Below are positions 35,647 to 48,147 of a stretch of 64,000 nucleotides of DNA, piece by piece (positions within the stretch are counted from its first letter, which is position 1; each line of letters opens with the position of its first letter). The notes below the pieces were generated by a model, which was given only the letters and a program-made list of their open reading frames with translations, was not told the DNA's origin and searched no databases. The DNA comes from Costus lasius. Its lineage: Eukaryota; Streptophyta; Magnoliopsida; Zingiberales; Costaceae. The stretch lies in contig JANVAS020000222.1 in the NCBI GenBank assembly GCA_027563935.2, forward strand, positions 4,216,001 through 4,280,000. The letters run 5' to 3'. The position numbers were made by a program, and so were the translations under genes.

Positions 35647-38600
35647 ATGGTGCGAACCAGAGGAAATGCTAGTGATGAGGGCGAGCAGACCCCGAATCTC
35701 ACGAGAACTATTGAGGCTCTAACTGGCATGGTACAGCAACAAGGTGCCATGATAGAGAGGCAAGCTCAGATGCTGCAGCAGCAACAGACTCAGCATCAAG
35801 AGGCGCAACAGCATCTTTTGCAGCAGCTGACTCAAGAGAGACCCCAGACTACTACTCGAGCGGTGGGGGATGACTCTCAGGAGGGCGCTCACAGGCGCTA
35901 TGCTTCACTTGTGAGTGAATTCCAGAAACTGGGTCCTAGTTCTTTTTATGGGGGCTCAGAATCCAGTACTGCTGAGAACTGGCAGTTGTGCTTGGAAAAG
36001 ATTTTCTAAGTCATGCGCTGCTCAGATGAGGATAAGTTATGTCTGACCACCTATATGATGCGTGGGGACGCAGATGAGTGGTGGAAGGGCGTGGTGAGAC
36101 TTGCCGAAGAAAGACATGAGACTGTAGATTGGCCTTACTTCTTGTCTCGATTTAACGAGAAGTACTTCCCAGATAGTTTGGTGGAGGACCGAGAGGTGGC
36201 ATTTATTCACCTGGAGCAGGGTGATATGACTGTGGACCAGTATGAATTACAGTTCACGAAATTGGGAAAGTATGCTCCTCACCTGATAAACACTGAAAAG
36301 AGGAGAGCTACTAAGTTTCTCAGAGGTCTCAGATGGGACATTAGAGAGCAGGTTGGTGCTCAGCATTTGGAGACCTATGTTGAGACTGTTGGGCGAGCAC
36401 GCACCATTGAGAGATACATAGCTGAGAGGAGTTCTCATGTTGCCGTGACAGTGGTTCCTGCAGCTGAGGCGGCGGCTCCTCAGTATGGCAGTGGCGGCAA
36501 GGGTAAGAAGTACCCTAAACATAAGGACTACAAGAAGAGCAGGTATAAGCCTTACTCTTACAAGGCACCGCAGCAGTCCAGGGAGGCACCGCAGCAGTTC
36601 AGGGATGCCAGGGATGTAAGAAACAGTATCACAGAGGACCGGACTTGTAGTTATTGTGGGCTCAAGGGACATCTAGTGAAAGACTGTCATAAGAGGAATG
36701 GCGTGTGCTTCAGGTGTAAGAAACCAGGGCACATGGTCAGGGACTGCAAAGAGCCTGAGATACAGCCTAGAGGCGCAGATAAGCCTACAGTCCAGACTAG
36801 AGTTTATGCTGTGGCTGAGAAGGATACACGAGCTTCCCGATCCGTTGTGGAAGGTACCTTATTTGTATTTGATCAGTTAGCTCGCATTTTATTTGATCCT
36901 GGTGCAAATTTGTCTTTTGTATCTGTTAAGTTTGCTGCATGTTTACCTGTGTTACCTAAGGTGATGAATTATGTTGTGTCTGTGAGTACTCCCTTAGGAA
37001 AGTCATTATCTACAGACACTGTGTGTGCTGATTGTGTGGTGCATGTAGAGGGTTATGAGTTTCTAGTGGATTTAATCCTCCTAGACATGCAAGACTATGA
37101 TGTCATTCTAGGTATGGATTGGTTGTCCTCACATCATGCCTCTGTGGATTGCTTTGAGAAAGTAATCACTTTAAATCTGCTAGATGGGAATCGGATTTTT
37201 GTGAGAGGTCTAGTGTCAGACCAAGGACCGCATGTGATATTTTTCCTGCAGGCCAGGAAGTTACTTGCTAGTGGATGCAAGGGTTATCTTGCGCATGTTA
37301 AGGTGCAGGATGATTCTACTTCTGATTTGACTCAGATGGCGGTGGTGAAAGAATTTCCTGATGTGTTCTCTGAGGAATTTTCAGGCTTGCCACCAATTAG
37401 AGAAGTGGAGTTTGGCATTGAGTTGGCGCCAGGTACGGCACCTATCTCCAGAGCTCCTTATCGTATGGCTACTTCAGAGTTGGCCGAGCTTAAGAAACAA
37501 CTGGAGGAATTGCTAGAGAAAGGGTACATTCAGCCTAGTGCTTCTCCCTGGGGAGCGCCAGTGCTGTTTGTAAAGAAGAAAGATGGAACTATGAGGATGT
37601 GTATAGACTACAGGCAGTTGAACCAAGTGACTATCAAGAATAAATATCCTCTTCCCAGAATTGATGATCTATTTGATCAATTACAGGGAGCTACAGTGTT
37701 CTCTAAGATTGATCTGAGATCAGGGTATTATCAGCTTAGGGTCAAGGATGAGGATATATTTAAGACTGCTTTCAGGACCAGGTATGGGCATTTTGAATTT
37801 TTAGTTATGCCTTTTGGACTGACGAATGCACCTGCTGTCTTCATGGATTTGATGAACAGGGTATTCCATGAATTGCTTGACTCTTGTGTGGTAGTCTTTA
37901 TAGACGATATTTTGGTATACTCACGGACTACTTCAGATCATGTCAGTGACTTGCGCAGAGTGCTGGAGGTTTTGAGGAAGAACCGGTTATATGCCAAGGC
38001 TAGTAAGTGTGAGTTCTGGCTAGAGAAGATCAGTTTTCTAGGACATGTGATTTCTGGTCAGGGGGTGTCTGTGGATCCAGTTAAGGTGCAAGCCATCCTT
38101 AATTGGGGAAGACCGACTAGTGCTACTGAGATCAGGAGTTTTCTGGGTTTGGCAGGTTACTACCGGCGATTTGTTGAGGGATTCTCCAAGCTGGCGGGTC
38201 CTTTAACTAAATTAACCAGAAAGGAGGCTAAGTTTATTTGGGATGACAAGTGTGAAGAGAGCTTCCAAGAGCTGAAGAGAAGGTTGACTAGTACACCGAT
38301 TCTCATTATTCCTAGTGATGGGGAAAGGTTTACTGTTTATACGGATGCTTCTGGCAAAGGGTTGGGTTGTGTCTTGATGCAGAAGGGTTCTGTAGTAGCC
38401 TATGCTTCGAGACAACTGAAGGAGTATGAGTTGAACTACCCTACTCATGACTTAGAATTGGCGGCCGTAGTCTTTGCTTTGAAGATATGGCGTCACTATT
38501 TACTGGGTCAGGAGTTCGATCTGTTCACTGATCACCAGAGTCTCAAGTATATCTTCACTCAGAAGGAGTTGAACATGAGACAGAGAAGATGGATGGAGTT

Positions 38601-40251
38601 GATCAAAGACTATGACTTCTCTATTCAGTATCAGGCTGGAAAGGCCAATGTAGTGGCGGATGCTCTGAGCAGACATCCAGTTACTTCAGTAGCTGCTTTA
38701 CGAGCCAGTGAGTGGCGGTTACTGCAGGAGTTCAGCGATCTCAGGATCAGTGTTTCTCCTAGAGTTCAGTCGGGTTATGTGGCTTTTCTCAGAGTACAGT
38801 CTGCTTTGTTGCAGAAGATCAGAGATCAGCAGTCTGTGGATCCGAGATTAGTTCAGATCAGGGATAGTTTGGTTGATGGAGCAGTTCAGGATTTTAGCTT
38901 GTCTGATGATGGTATTCTTCGGTTTCGTGGAAGGGTATGTGTCCCTGAGGAACCGAGCTTGAGGAAAGAAATATTGGAGGACAGCCATAACTCCAAATAT
39001 TCTCTACATCCTGGTGTGACTAAGATGTATCAGGACCTTAAGAAAAATTTTTGGTGGCCGGGTATGAAGAAAGAAGTATCTGATTTTGTCTCTAGGTGTT
39101 TAACCTGTCAGACTGTAAAGGCTGAACATCAGAAGCCTGGTGGTTTGTTGCAGCCTCTTCCTATTCCTGAGTGGAAGTGGGAATGCATCAGTATGGATTT
39201 TGTGTGTGGTTTGCCTAGAACCAGATTGGGTCATGATGCTATTTGGGTGATCGTTGATAGACTCACTAAATCAGCCCATTTTCTCCCGATCAAGATGACT
39301 TACCCTTTAGAGAGGCTGGCTAGATTATACATTGATGAGATAGTCAGACTGCATGGAGTGCCAGTTGATATTGTGTCTGATAGGGACTCTCGGTTTTTGT
39401 CCAGATTTTGGAAGAGTTTACAGGAGGGTTTGGGTACTAAGTTGAGTTTTAGTACAGCATACCATCCTCAGTCTGATGGCCAGACGGAGCGTACTATCCA
39501 GACTCTAGAAGATCTGTTGAGAGCATATGTGGTAGATTGGAGTTCTGAGTGGAATCGGGATCTATCTTTGATAGAGTTTACTTATAATAATAGCTTCCAC
39601 TCAAGTATTCAGATGGCTCCATATGAGGCTTTGTATGGAAGAAGGTGCAGGACTCCCTTGTGTTGGGAGGAGACTGGCGACAGAATGATTTTGAGATCTG
39701 ATGCAATTCAGGAGACTACTGATAAGGTCAGAGAGATTCAGGATAAACTGAAGATTGCTCGGGACAGACAGAAGAGTTATGCTGATGACCGTCGTCGTTC
39801 CCTGGAGTTTATGGTAGGAGATCATGTGTTCTTGAAGGTGTCACCTACTAAGAGTGTTATGAGGTTTGGCAAAAAGGGCAAGTTGAGCCCTAGGTTTGTA
39901 GGCCCTTTTGACATTATTGAGAGAATTGGTCCAGTGGCTTACAGATTAGCTTTACCTCCTGCTATGGATCATGTGCATAATGTGTTCCATGTTTCTGTTT
40001 TGAGGAAATATCATCCTGATCCATCTCATGTGTTGGAGTTGGAACCTCTTCAGATTCAGAGTGACTTGACATTTGAGGAAAGACCTCTTCGGATTGTGGA
40101 TAGAAAGGATAAAGTTCTGAGGAACAAGACCATACCTTTGGTAAAAGTTATCTGGGGAAATCAGTCAGTTGAGGAGGCGACTTGGGAGACTGAAGCGGAT
40201 ATGAGGAAGTTTTATGCTTATCTTTTTGATGATATGGATGCTGAGCTTTAG
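35647..40251 (+). CDS. gag-pol: Element D gag-pol polyprotein with chromodomain, one in-frame stop
   Basis: ATG at 35647; the frame runs 1534 codons to 40251 with one TAA at 36007-36009 inside gag (LEKIF-stop, where related proteins usually have Glu). Counting from Met at 36013, gag continues to about residue 205 and two CCHC knuckles follow ([14 protein letters not shown] about 212-225, [14 protein letters not shown] about 232-245). Protease is near 293 ([12 protein letters not shown]), RT near 500-720 with FIDDILVYS at about 629, RNase H near 770-890 ([23 protein letters not shown]) and integrase from about 985 ([10 protein letters not shown]...CLTCQ, then [29 protein letters not shown]). 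A C-terminal chromodomain ([30 protein letters not shown]) may steer insertion to heterochromatin, as known for chromoviruses. Apart from the one stop it looks intact. Confidence 0.96.
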
Positions 40252-40267
40252 AGGACTAAAGCTTTAT

Positions 40268-40280
40268 AAGGAGGGAGGGA
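40268..40280 (+). other. Element D polypurine tract
   Basis: GGAGGGAGGGA ends directly at the TGTAAGATCC start of the 3' LTR, 20 to 30 bases after the gag-pol stop. Confidence 0.93.
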
Positions 40281-43130
40281 TGTAAGATCCAAGGATCTTA
40301 AGTCCTGGTAAGCATTATTTGGATTTAAAAAAAAATTATTGGTTGCTAATTAACTGGCTTATTGATTGTTAAATTGTAATTAATTGATTTGAGTTTATTT
40401 GGTTGTTAATTTATTGTAAATTAATTAGAGATTATTTATTTGATTATTGGTTGTTAATTTATGATAAATTATCATTGGTTGTTCATGATAAATTAATTAG
40501 GATTTATGGGTTGTAAATTGTAAGTTAATTAATTAGACCTTATTGGTTAAGTAATTAGACCTTATTGGATATTAATTAAATCCTTATTGGATTTCGGTTA
40601 AGTGATTGGTTATTTGTCAGTTAATTAAATTCATTAGTTAACTTTGGATTATTGGGTTTAAAAATTCGAAATTATTAGTTAAATGGGTTAAACCCTATTT
40701 GAATAAATTAGTTAATGGGTTTAAAATTTAAAAACCCAAAGTTTAAGTGGTAATTTCGGTTAGGGTAGGAGAGTTGGCGATATTTTTGCTTGGAAGAAAT
40801 CTTGGGCGACGGTTTGGAGGCTTGGAGGCGAAAATCTTTTCTTCCTCTTCCTTTCTTCCATTGGCCGGCATCTTTGGTTTGGGTGGCGTTTTCTTCCATT
40901 GGTGGTGACAAGGCTTTAGACAATTTTTGGAGAATTTTCACCTTGTGTTCTCGGTTAAAAGGTGAGTGGGGTGTCTAATTGATTTCTATTTATTTGTTTG
41001 TGTTAATTGATGTGTTAGATGATACATTTGCTTGTTGGAAATCTTACCATGCTAAAACCGAAATTTAAGACTTCACCATGATGAAAACCGAATTTTGTAA
41101 AGTTGATTATATCATGAAAACCGAATTTTACAAAGGTGATTATATGATGATTGTTTAACCGAAAATTTGTATGAAATTTAAGGTATTTTTATAGGAATTT
41201 TGGTAGCATTAAATCATTGAATTTTGAGTATGAAATTCTTGTTAACTAGGTATTTTATAGGGAATTTTGGTAACATTAAATCAATGATTTTTGTAGCATG
41301 TATGAAAACCGAAAACTTGTTAATTGTAGTTAAACCGAAATCTTGATAATATGTATGAAAACCGAATTTGATGTTTTTAGTTAACATGTTACATGTGGTA
41401 ATTGTTTGAGAAATTGTTTGAGAAATTGTTTGAGGATTTTAAGTTGATTTTATAAGTATATGGTTATATACTTATGGCTATGTTAGAAATTGTTTGAGAA
41501 ATTTGGGTGATAACATAGCAAGGTTGACTGAACTAATTAGCATGAAATCTAAGGACTACACTATTCGAATATGAAATATTATATGCTATGTCATGAGATT
41601 TTTGGGAATAATATGTGTTATGTGATGGGTGATGTGAATTCGGAATAATATGTGTTATGTAACGGGTTATGTGAATTTGGAACATTATATGGTTATGTGA
41701 CTTTTGAAAATTATGTGGTTATGTGAATTTGGATATTATGTGTTATGTGTTGGTTAGGACTATGGCTAAGTGTAACCGTGTACTCATAGGATAGTCCTTA
41801 TGTGATATGTTAAGGGTTTGAATTTCAGCCCTGTATTTGATATGTGAGGAGGTTGATGTTCAGCCTGCCTATTATGATTATTGTGATGGGGGTTGATGTT
41901 CAGCCTGCCCGATATGATTTTTGTGATGACTATCCTAGAGTCTAGTTGACACTTAGGAGTCCACCTTTGTGAAATATGATGTAAGATGTGTCTGTTGTCC
42001 AGTAGGAACCTTTTGGGAGAACGGGTTTTGACGCAAAGTGCCATGTCTTGGTCGGACAGGGGCCACCTCTTGATGTCATCACTCTCTTTTTGTGATATGG
42101 GGTGTCATAGAGCAAAGTGCCACGTCGTGACCCGGCGGGGGCCACCTCTTGAATCTACACACAATCCATCGATGTGTTTATGGGGTGTTTTAGAGCAAAG
42201 TGCCACGTCGTGACCTGGCGGGGGCCACCTCTTGATTCTACTCACTGTCCATGTTTATGTGTTGCACGAGATTTTGCAGCTCCCAGTGCTTAGGCCAAAG
42301 CCGGGTTAGACCATATTGGTCACTACTGAATATGCTGGACAACTAGGTTAACTAAGTATGGATGTGTTTAGTTGGTTTAGAGTATAACTCTAGAACCTGA
42401 GTTTGTATAGAACCTGAGTTTGTTATATGTTGGTGTGTACATCTGGCTGTTTATATGACTTCTGTTTTCTTTATTTTGTTATATGTAGACATAATGTTCC
42501 TGTTAAAGATTTTTAAAATAATCTGCCTATATTTTTGAGTGTATATTATGGATGGTCGATTTAGACTATCCACTCACTGGGCTGTGTAGCTCACCCCTCA
42601 TTATTTTCAGGTGTAGAGCAGGGGCGCAGTTAGCATTATATGGATATCGTGATTTATGCTTCATGAACTTATGATGCCGGTTGTGGCCTTAATATCTGAA
42701 TTATGTGAACATGTGTTGCCAGTATGGCTAAACTATGTGTGAACTTGTGTTGCCGGATTGTGGCAGTTTTGATATTATGATTTTTGTGTCACCGCGGGCC
42801 TCAGCCTAGTTTCGGTGTTTGGTATGAGTTTATAAAATCGACTTTGTGGTTTTGTTTTGAATTTCGAATCGAATTGTATTTAAGCCATCGGATTTGATAT
42901 AACTGTTGCCTTGCATATGTCTAGTGCAAGGATTGCGTGGTGGCAGGTACCCTTATGTGATTTATGAGATTTGTGTTTTGTGGATATTTATGTATGGATT
43001 TGTGGAAATTTTCGGATCGTGTTTTCTTGAACTCGGTTTTACCTAGCATATGAATCGATCTTATATGAAACATCCTGTATCATTCATGAATTGTGCCATT
43101 TGTTTGGGGTTAAGATAACGGGATGTTACA
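40281..43130 (+). repeat. Element D 3' LTR
   Basis: 2850 bp. It is 12 bp longer than the 5' LTR because of one extra AGAAATTGTTTG unit near 41411-41440. About seven single-base differences from the 5' LTR were seen by eye. Confidence 0.96.
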
Positions 43131-44093
43131 CACGTAGACACCAAAAGCCCCAAATTGCATCCACTGTCAAGAGAGAAATCACGGTACACGCCGCCACTTA
43201 GGGTTCCGCCGCCGCGATCAATCCAGAGCACCTCCGGCCGAGATTTTCATACTGAAAGTTCGCCTAGAGAAAGAGACAACGTGCCAGAAGTTTCAGAACG
43301 AAAGGAGATCAAATTGAGGGGAAATCAAAGGAAGAAGAAGCGCCGCCACTTTCATTGCAAATTACGGCTGTGAAATATTTCACATTCGTGCTGTATTTTC
43401 CTAAAATTCCTATTCTGTTGATTTTTGATCTTATGAAATTATGGTATTTTGTAATCCCTTCACCATGCTAGCTTAAACTTATTTTGGGACATGGGGGAGT
43501 AATCCCCTTTGATTTTCTTAATGATTAGATAATCTTTCACTTTCATCATGATTATTTTACTTTGATAGTTTTACCTATGCGATTATTGCTTTAAGATTCT
43601 CCTTAGTTTACTTTTTGTTATCATGATTTAGAAGTTTTCGCAATAACGACCGAAAGGTGATTTGCTTGAGAACTTGGAACCCTAAAATTGACTAATAGGA
43701 ACTCACCGTAGGAAACTAGGTTAAGTTCTTATTTCTTTATTTTAGTAAGTTAAATTTCCATGATGATATTAATAAACTTAGGATTGAGTTATTGTGTCAA
43801 ACGTGGAGATCTTGCACGAAAGTGAAGATCGAAAAGTTGGAGAATCATAGGTAGAACGTGTGTCAAGTCTCGGATGCATGAAAGTGATCCTTGAGATTCC
43901 ACTCGAGGTAATCAACTTAGAATTCGGATGCATGAAAGTGATCCTTGAGTTCTTTGTCTGATGGTTTACCTATCTATAGCTTGGGATGAAACTTGCGCGA
44001 AAGCGAGGATTTATTCTTGCATGGTTATCTGCATGAGAGTGAGATAACCCCTTTTTAAGGTAAATTATGCCTTTATCATATTAGAATTTGATC
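43131..44093 (+). mobile_element. Athila-type LTR G, second part
   Basis: It resumes after the CACGT duplication with AGACACCAAAAGCCCC, matching 28633 onward. It contains repeated TGCATGAAAGTGA-type motifs. At about 44094 the sequence jumps back to a position homologous to about 43355 of the same LTR type, so the LTR G terminus is missing. Confidence 0.85.
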
Positions 44094-45038
44094 ACGAAAT
44101 TACGGGTGTAATATACATTACACCCATGTTGTAACGTTGTTTTCTTCTTCTTCTCTGATTTCTAATTGTTCTAAACTATGCCTTATTGTAATCCTTCCTC
44201 CATGCAAGCTTAAACATCTTTTGGGACATGGGGTCTAATCCCCTTGATTTTTAATGATTAGATAATCTTCTTTTTCATCTTGATAACTTTGCCATGACAA
44301 TTTTGCTCATGTGATAATTGTGCTTAGACTCTCTATAAGTCCATGTTACTAATTATGTTTTTAGAGTTTTCGCAATGAGATTGAAAAGTGATTTGCTTGA
44401 GAACTTGGACCCCTAGAATTGCATGTTAGGATCCCTTCCTTAGGTTAGATCCAATTTGATCTGTTCTAGTAGATTAATTGCCATGATAGTAATATGAATT
44501 TATGGATCGAGTCTATTTATCAAACATGGAGATCTTGCATGAAAGTGAAGATCGGAACATTGGAGATCCATGAGTAAAACTAGTGTTGAGGATCGGATGC
44601 ACCAAAGTGATCCTTGAGCTTCAGCTTGAGATTATCAACCTAGAATTCGGATGCATGAAAGTGATCTTGAGTTCTTTGATTGATGATTTACTTATCTACA
44701 GCATTGAGAATAAATGAGGATTGGTTATCTGCATGATTGTCAGCACGAAAGTGAGACAATACCTTTATCAAGTAAATTATGTCTTTGTCATGGTAGAATT
44801 AGACTAACGACCCTTTTATTTATGTCTAGTCATTAGAATCAAGGAGGATGAAACCCTAAGTCCCAATTTATCTCTCTGATTATCTGAGTTCGTGTGTTTT
44901 TCATTATTACTTTGCACTAGAATCGGTTCGCTTAGCTAGTAAGAATACCACTATTTGGTACTTAACAATAAGGTCCCTGTGGATTCGATACTTTTCTTTA
45001 TTACTTCGATAGTTCCGTGCACTTGTGGAAGCCTATCA
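44094..45038 (+). mobile_element. Athila-type LTR of element E, 3' portion
   Basis: Second, diverged copy of the distal LTR part (CTTTTGGGACATGGGGT, ATCTTGCATGAAAGTGA, CCGTGCACTTGTGG), ending CCTATCA at 45038 directly before a tRNA-Asp primer site. The left part of this LTR is absent. The join at about 44094 looks like recombination or deletion between two related LTRs. Confidence 0.82.
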
Positions 45039-45390
45039 AGTTTTTGGCGCCGTTGCCGGGGATTAGTCCAAGGTATACGCGTGCCAGACTTGTAGTGTTC
45101 CCTTTCGGGCTATCAAGTTTTTCGCGCCATTGCCGGGGACCTTAGTTTTGTTAATATCAAAATAGTTATTAGTATTGCTAGACTAGGTTTTATTTGTTTT
45201 AAGTTTTAACTTTGTTTTCTATTTTGCAGGTTTTGGATCTTCACAGTTGTGACAGAGCTGTGATATCTAAAGATTTATGAATTTGCTTGTGTTTTAGATT
45301 TTCTATTTTTTTTCTATATTCTGAAAAAAAAAAAAAATTTTGATTGATTGGTGTTGGATTATCTTTCTGTTCTTGATAGATTTGAAAATA
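45039..45390 (+). other. Element E duplicated primer-binding site and leader
   Basis: TGGCGCCGTTGCCGGGGA (45045-45062), a perfect tRNA-Asp type site, is repeated 77 bp later as TCGCGCCATTGCCGGGGA (45122-45139) within a 77-bp tandem duplication. The following leader (GCTAGACTAGGTTTTATTTG near 45179) matches the leader of element P at 61410. A splice-acceptor-like TTTTGCAG occurs at about 45223-45230, with no supporting evidence of splicing. Confidence 0.85.
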
Positions 45391-46699
45391 TGTCATTTAA
45401 TCACAACCCTGGGCAACTGAAAAAGGTGAGGTATATCTGCCAAAAGGTAATTCTCTTGTAGATCAATTTAACTCTTATATGCAATCTTGTTCTTCTGAAT
45501 ATTGCGTTATTTGTGGATATCCTGATCATTGTTCCTCTGATTGCCCATTTTTAAAACCAAATTTATCATGGCAAGAACAAGATCAATCGTATTCTAGATG
45601 GGAAAACCGAACTTCTTTATATGATGATTGCTATGATCATGTTTCTGAACCACAATTTGAATTTGATACTGCGGAACTTGAACTAGAAAAATCCCCCTGT
45701 GATTATGATTATTTTGAGATTGAGCCTTATGTGAACTTTAATGAATCTCACCCTGTTGTTGATAATTTTGATATTGATTTATCTGATAGTTTATTTGAGC
45801 AAAAGATTGAGAAAAGTGAAATTGAAAAACCTTCTTTTGATGTTAATTCTGATTTTGATAATATCTTATTTATCGTTAAATCTGATGAGCATGATGAAGG
45901 TTCAAAAATTATAGACATTGATGAGCACCACTGTGATTTTGGTGATATTTTTGAAATTAATGATAAATCTCTTGTGGTTAACTCTGATTCTATTAATTCT
46001 TTTTCATATGATTCTGATTTTGACTCTTCTGATGATGAATTATTTGTGGGGAAGCATGAGGAAATTAATTTTGAAGAGTCTCATCTTGATTTTGTTGATA
46101 ATTTTGATATTGAAAAATTGTTTGATGATGAACATGAGGAAGTTGAAAAAGATTTGAATGTTACAAACACTGATGAATCTCACTCTGATGTTTTGCCATT
46201 ATCTTTTGTTGAATCTTTTGATGAATTTGAAAAATTGATTTTTATTGAGGAGCCTAATGAAAGACATAAACATTATTATGATGATCCAATACTTGACTAT
46301 TTTGATCAAAGTCCTTTTGTTATTGCCATTGAAAATATTAATTTGAAGAAAGGACTTATGATTTTGCTTTTTGATAAACATAGAAAGATCATAAAGATTA
46401 CTTTGACTAGATTTGAAAATTCTGATTATAATTTCTGCATATTTGAGAAAGCCACATTGATCATGATTTGTCTTGAATTTTGGATATTTGGATTAGTGGC
46501 TAAACTGTTGGGAAAAAGAAAATACAAAAAATTATATGCTTTATACTTTGGAACTGATTCACCTGCTCACGACCCATATGAGAAGGTCAATGTACAGACA
46601 AAGGATTTGCCCCTTCCTGAGGGAAGCTTGATATCCATGGGGCTGCCCTATGGTTCTATGACTGAATGTATATGGTCATACATAGGTGAGAGAACCTGA
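45391..46699 (+). CDS. Acidic zinc-knuckle protein of element E, unrecognised
   Basis: An open frame of 406 codons from 45479. A probable true start is ATG 45391 (SFNHNPGQL...), joined through a single-base shift near 45420, since the upstream part reads PKGNSLVDQFNSYMQSC in the main frame. Just after Met 45479 is a CCHC knuckle (CVICGYPDHCSSDC, C9-C12-H17-C22). Residues about 50-290 are strongly acidic with repeated blocks such as ESHLDFVDNFDIEK. A hydrophobic segment (ATLIMICLEFWIFGLVAKLL) near 330-350 precedes a basic GKRKYKK patch. The last 20 or so residues run into copia LTR J. I know no family for it. It occupies the place where gag stands in the otherwise similar element P. It could be a non-autonomous element's nucleic-acid-binding protein; function not known. 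Confidence 0.7.
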
Positions 46700-48147
46700 T
46701 TTAGTCATGACCATAAGATTGGGTGAAAATAAGTGGTGACACACTTGTCCAATCGGATATCGGTTTGGCAAAGAGACTATAATGCATCTGTTCCTAGTTG
46801 CGATGATGGGGATGTTGATGTTGATATCCATTCCGATAACTTGGGTAGTAGCGATTCACAACTAGGTGTCACTCACTACTTGTGATTACCTTAGGTCATC
46901 ACTACTAACGTCAGAGGAACCTATAGGGTCGCACACCTTGTTACTCAAATTCTCGTATTGATCGGGAAGCCTTATGATCGAGTAATTGGATAGCTCAAAT
47001 CTATTTGGGAGATTTCATCAACGCCAATGGACCTGATGAGATAGAAGAGGCTTATTGGAGCCAAACTTCATTTTTGGCAGGTTGAATCGAAATTGATCAT
47101 GGTTGGTCACATTTGAGTTAGGGTTGCATTGGATTGGATCCAATGGCTTAATCAACCTATACAATGAAGTTTGGGCTAGCTCATTACCCAATGAGGCTCA
47201 ATAATAAGTTGTCATGAAGAGATAAGAGGGCATAAGGGTATAATGGGGAGAAACCAAACCCCATTGGCGCCTAAGGGCATAATGGGGTGAAGGTGGCGCC
47301 TAGTGCTTCATTAGGAAGCTTTTGGCACCTAGACCTTCAACCTTAGATGGCATGCTTACTTATTTGGCAAGTAATGGGGTGCATATGGCTGAATAGACTT
47401 GTATGGCAAGTCCTAGGTGCATATGGAAGAGGGGAAGAGGTTTATGGTAAAGTCTTGGAGACTTTCCTTACCTCTAACCCTAATTGCTCCCTCCCTTTAA
47501 CCCTAGCCGAATTTTCCTTCATGTGTTGCACCTATACCCTTGTGTTGCCGCCACTTGTTGATATATACATCAACATATGCGAGAGCATGAATCAATGCAA
47601 TTGGCGTGAACAAGAAACAAGGGGCGAGGGCAAACAACAAGTATTGGCACATCTCATCCTCTCCTAGCCGCAAGCCTCTTCCTCCTTTCCTCCTCTTGGG
47701 GTAATTGTTGGAGAAACTTGGCAGCTTCATCTCCCATAGAGCTGCAAGTCTTCTTCTTCATCTCCTCTTGGTGCAAGAGGGGCTAAGGCTTGGTGGCATC
47801 CCCTTCTACCTCTCTCCTTGGCGCATCTCATCTTGAGGGTGGCGCGAGTGGACTAGAAGGGTTCCATAAGGCTTGGATCTTCTTCCCGAGGCTAGCACCG
47901 GGCGTGGAAGAAGAGGACTCGAGGGATCCGTGTGTGTGTGATTGCAGAGGATGCACACTTGGGCGCCTACCTCTGCATCGTCTTTGCTCCGCTCTTGCAC
48001 TAAGTACTCTCTCCTCTCATCGTGTCGACTGCCTTGCAAGAATAAGATCCATTGGGTTTTTGGGACGGGCTTGCTTCAAGGATTTGCTTCCGCTACACAA
48101 TTGTAATGCTTGTAAAAATTTTAAAATATCCCCAGGGTTTCCCAACA
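46637..48147 (+). mobile_element. Copia family 2 LTR J, second part
   Basis: Plus-oriented. It matches the complement of 53013-54360, including GGGTTGCATTGGATTGGATC, GGCGCCTAAGGGCATAATGGG, CTAGCACCGGGCGTGGAAGA and the terminus GGGTTTCCCAACA at 48147. With 23029-23474 it makes one family 2 LTR split by the Athila complex; about 45 bp at the split are missing or unrecognisable. No primer site follows, so J is best read as a solo LTR. The short ORFs are not conserved. Confidence 0.82.

Larger units (their letters stand above)
32683..43130 (+). mobile_element. Ty3-gypsy chromovirus element D, complete, 10448 bp
   Basis: Full-length element with LTRs 32683-35520 (2838 bp) and 40281-43130 (2850 bp), primer site, gag-pol with chromodomain, polypurine tract and a perfect 5-bp target duplication. 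Long LTRs, the tRNA-Met primer and the chromodomain type point to the Tekay/Del lineage (established family knowledge, lineage call by inference). By eye the LTRs differ by about 7 substitutions and one 12-bp indel, so it is young. Confidence 0.96.

Noticed and set aside
35647..36009. Separate small gag-only gene in element D
   Set aside because: Same frame as the downstream 1412-codon ORF and separated by one TAA in the middle of the gag domain, so it is a nonsense mutation and not a gene boundary.
43800..44760. CRISPR-like spaced repeats (GCACGAAAGTGA series)
   Set aside because: The repeats are short, imperfect and irregularly spaced within retrotransposon LTRs of a plant; no cas genes, no leader.
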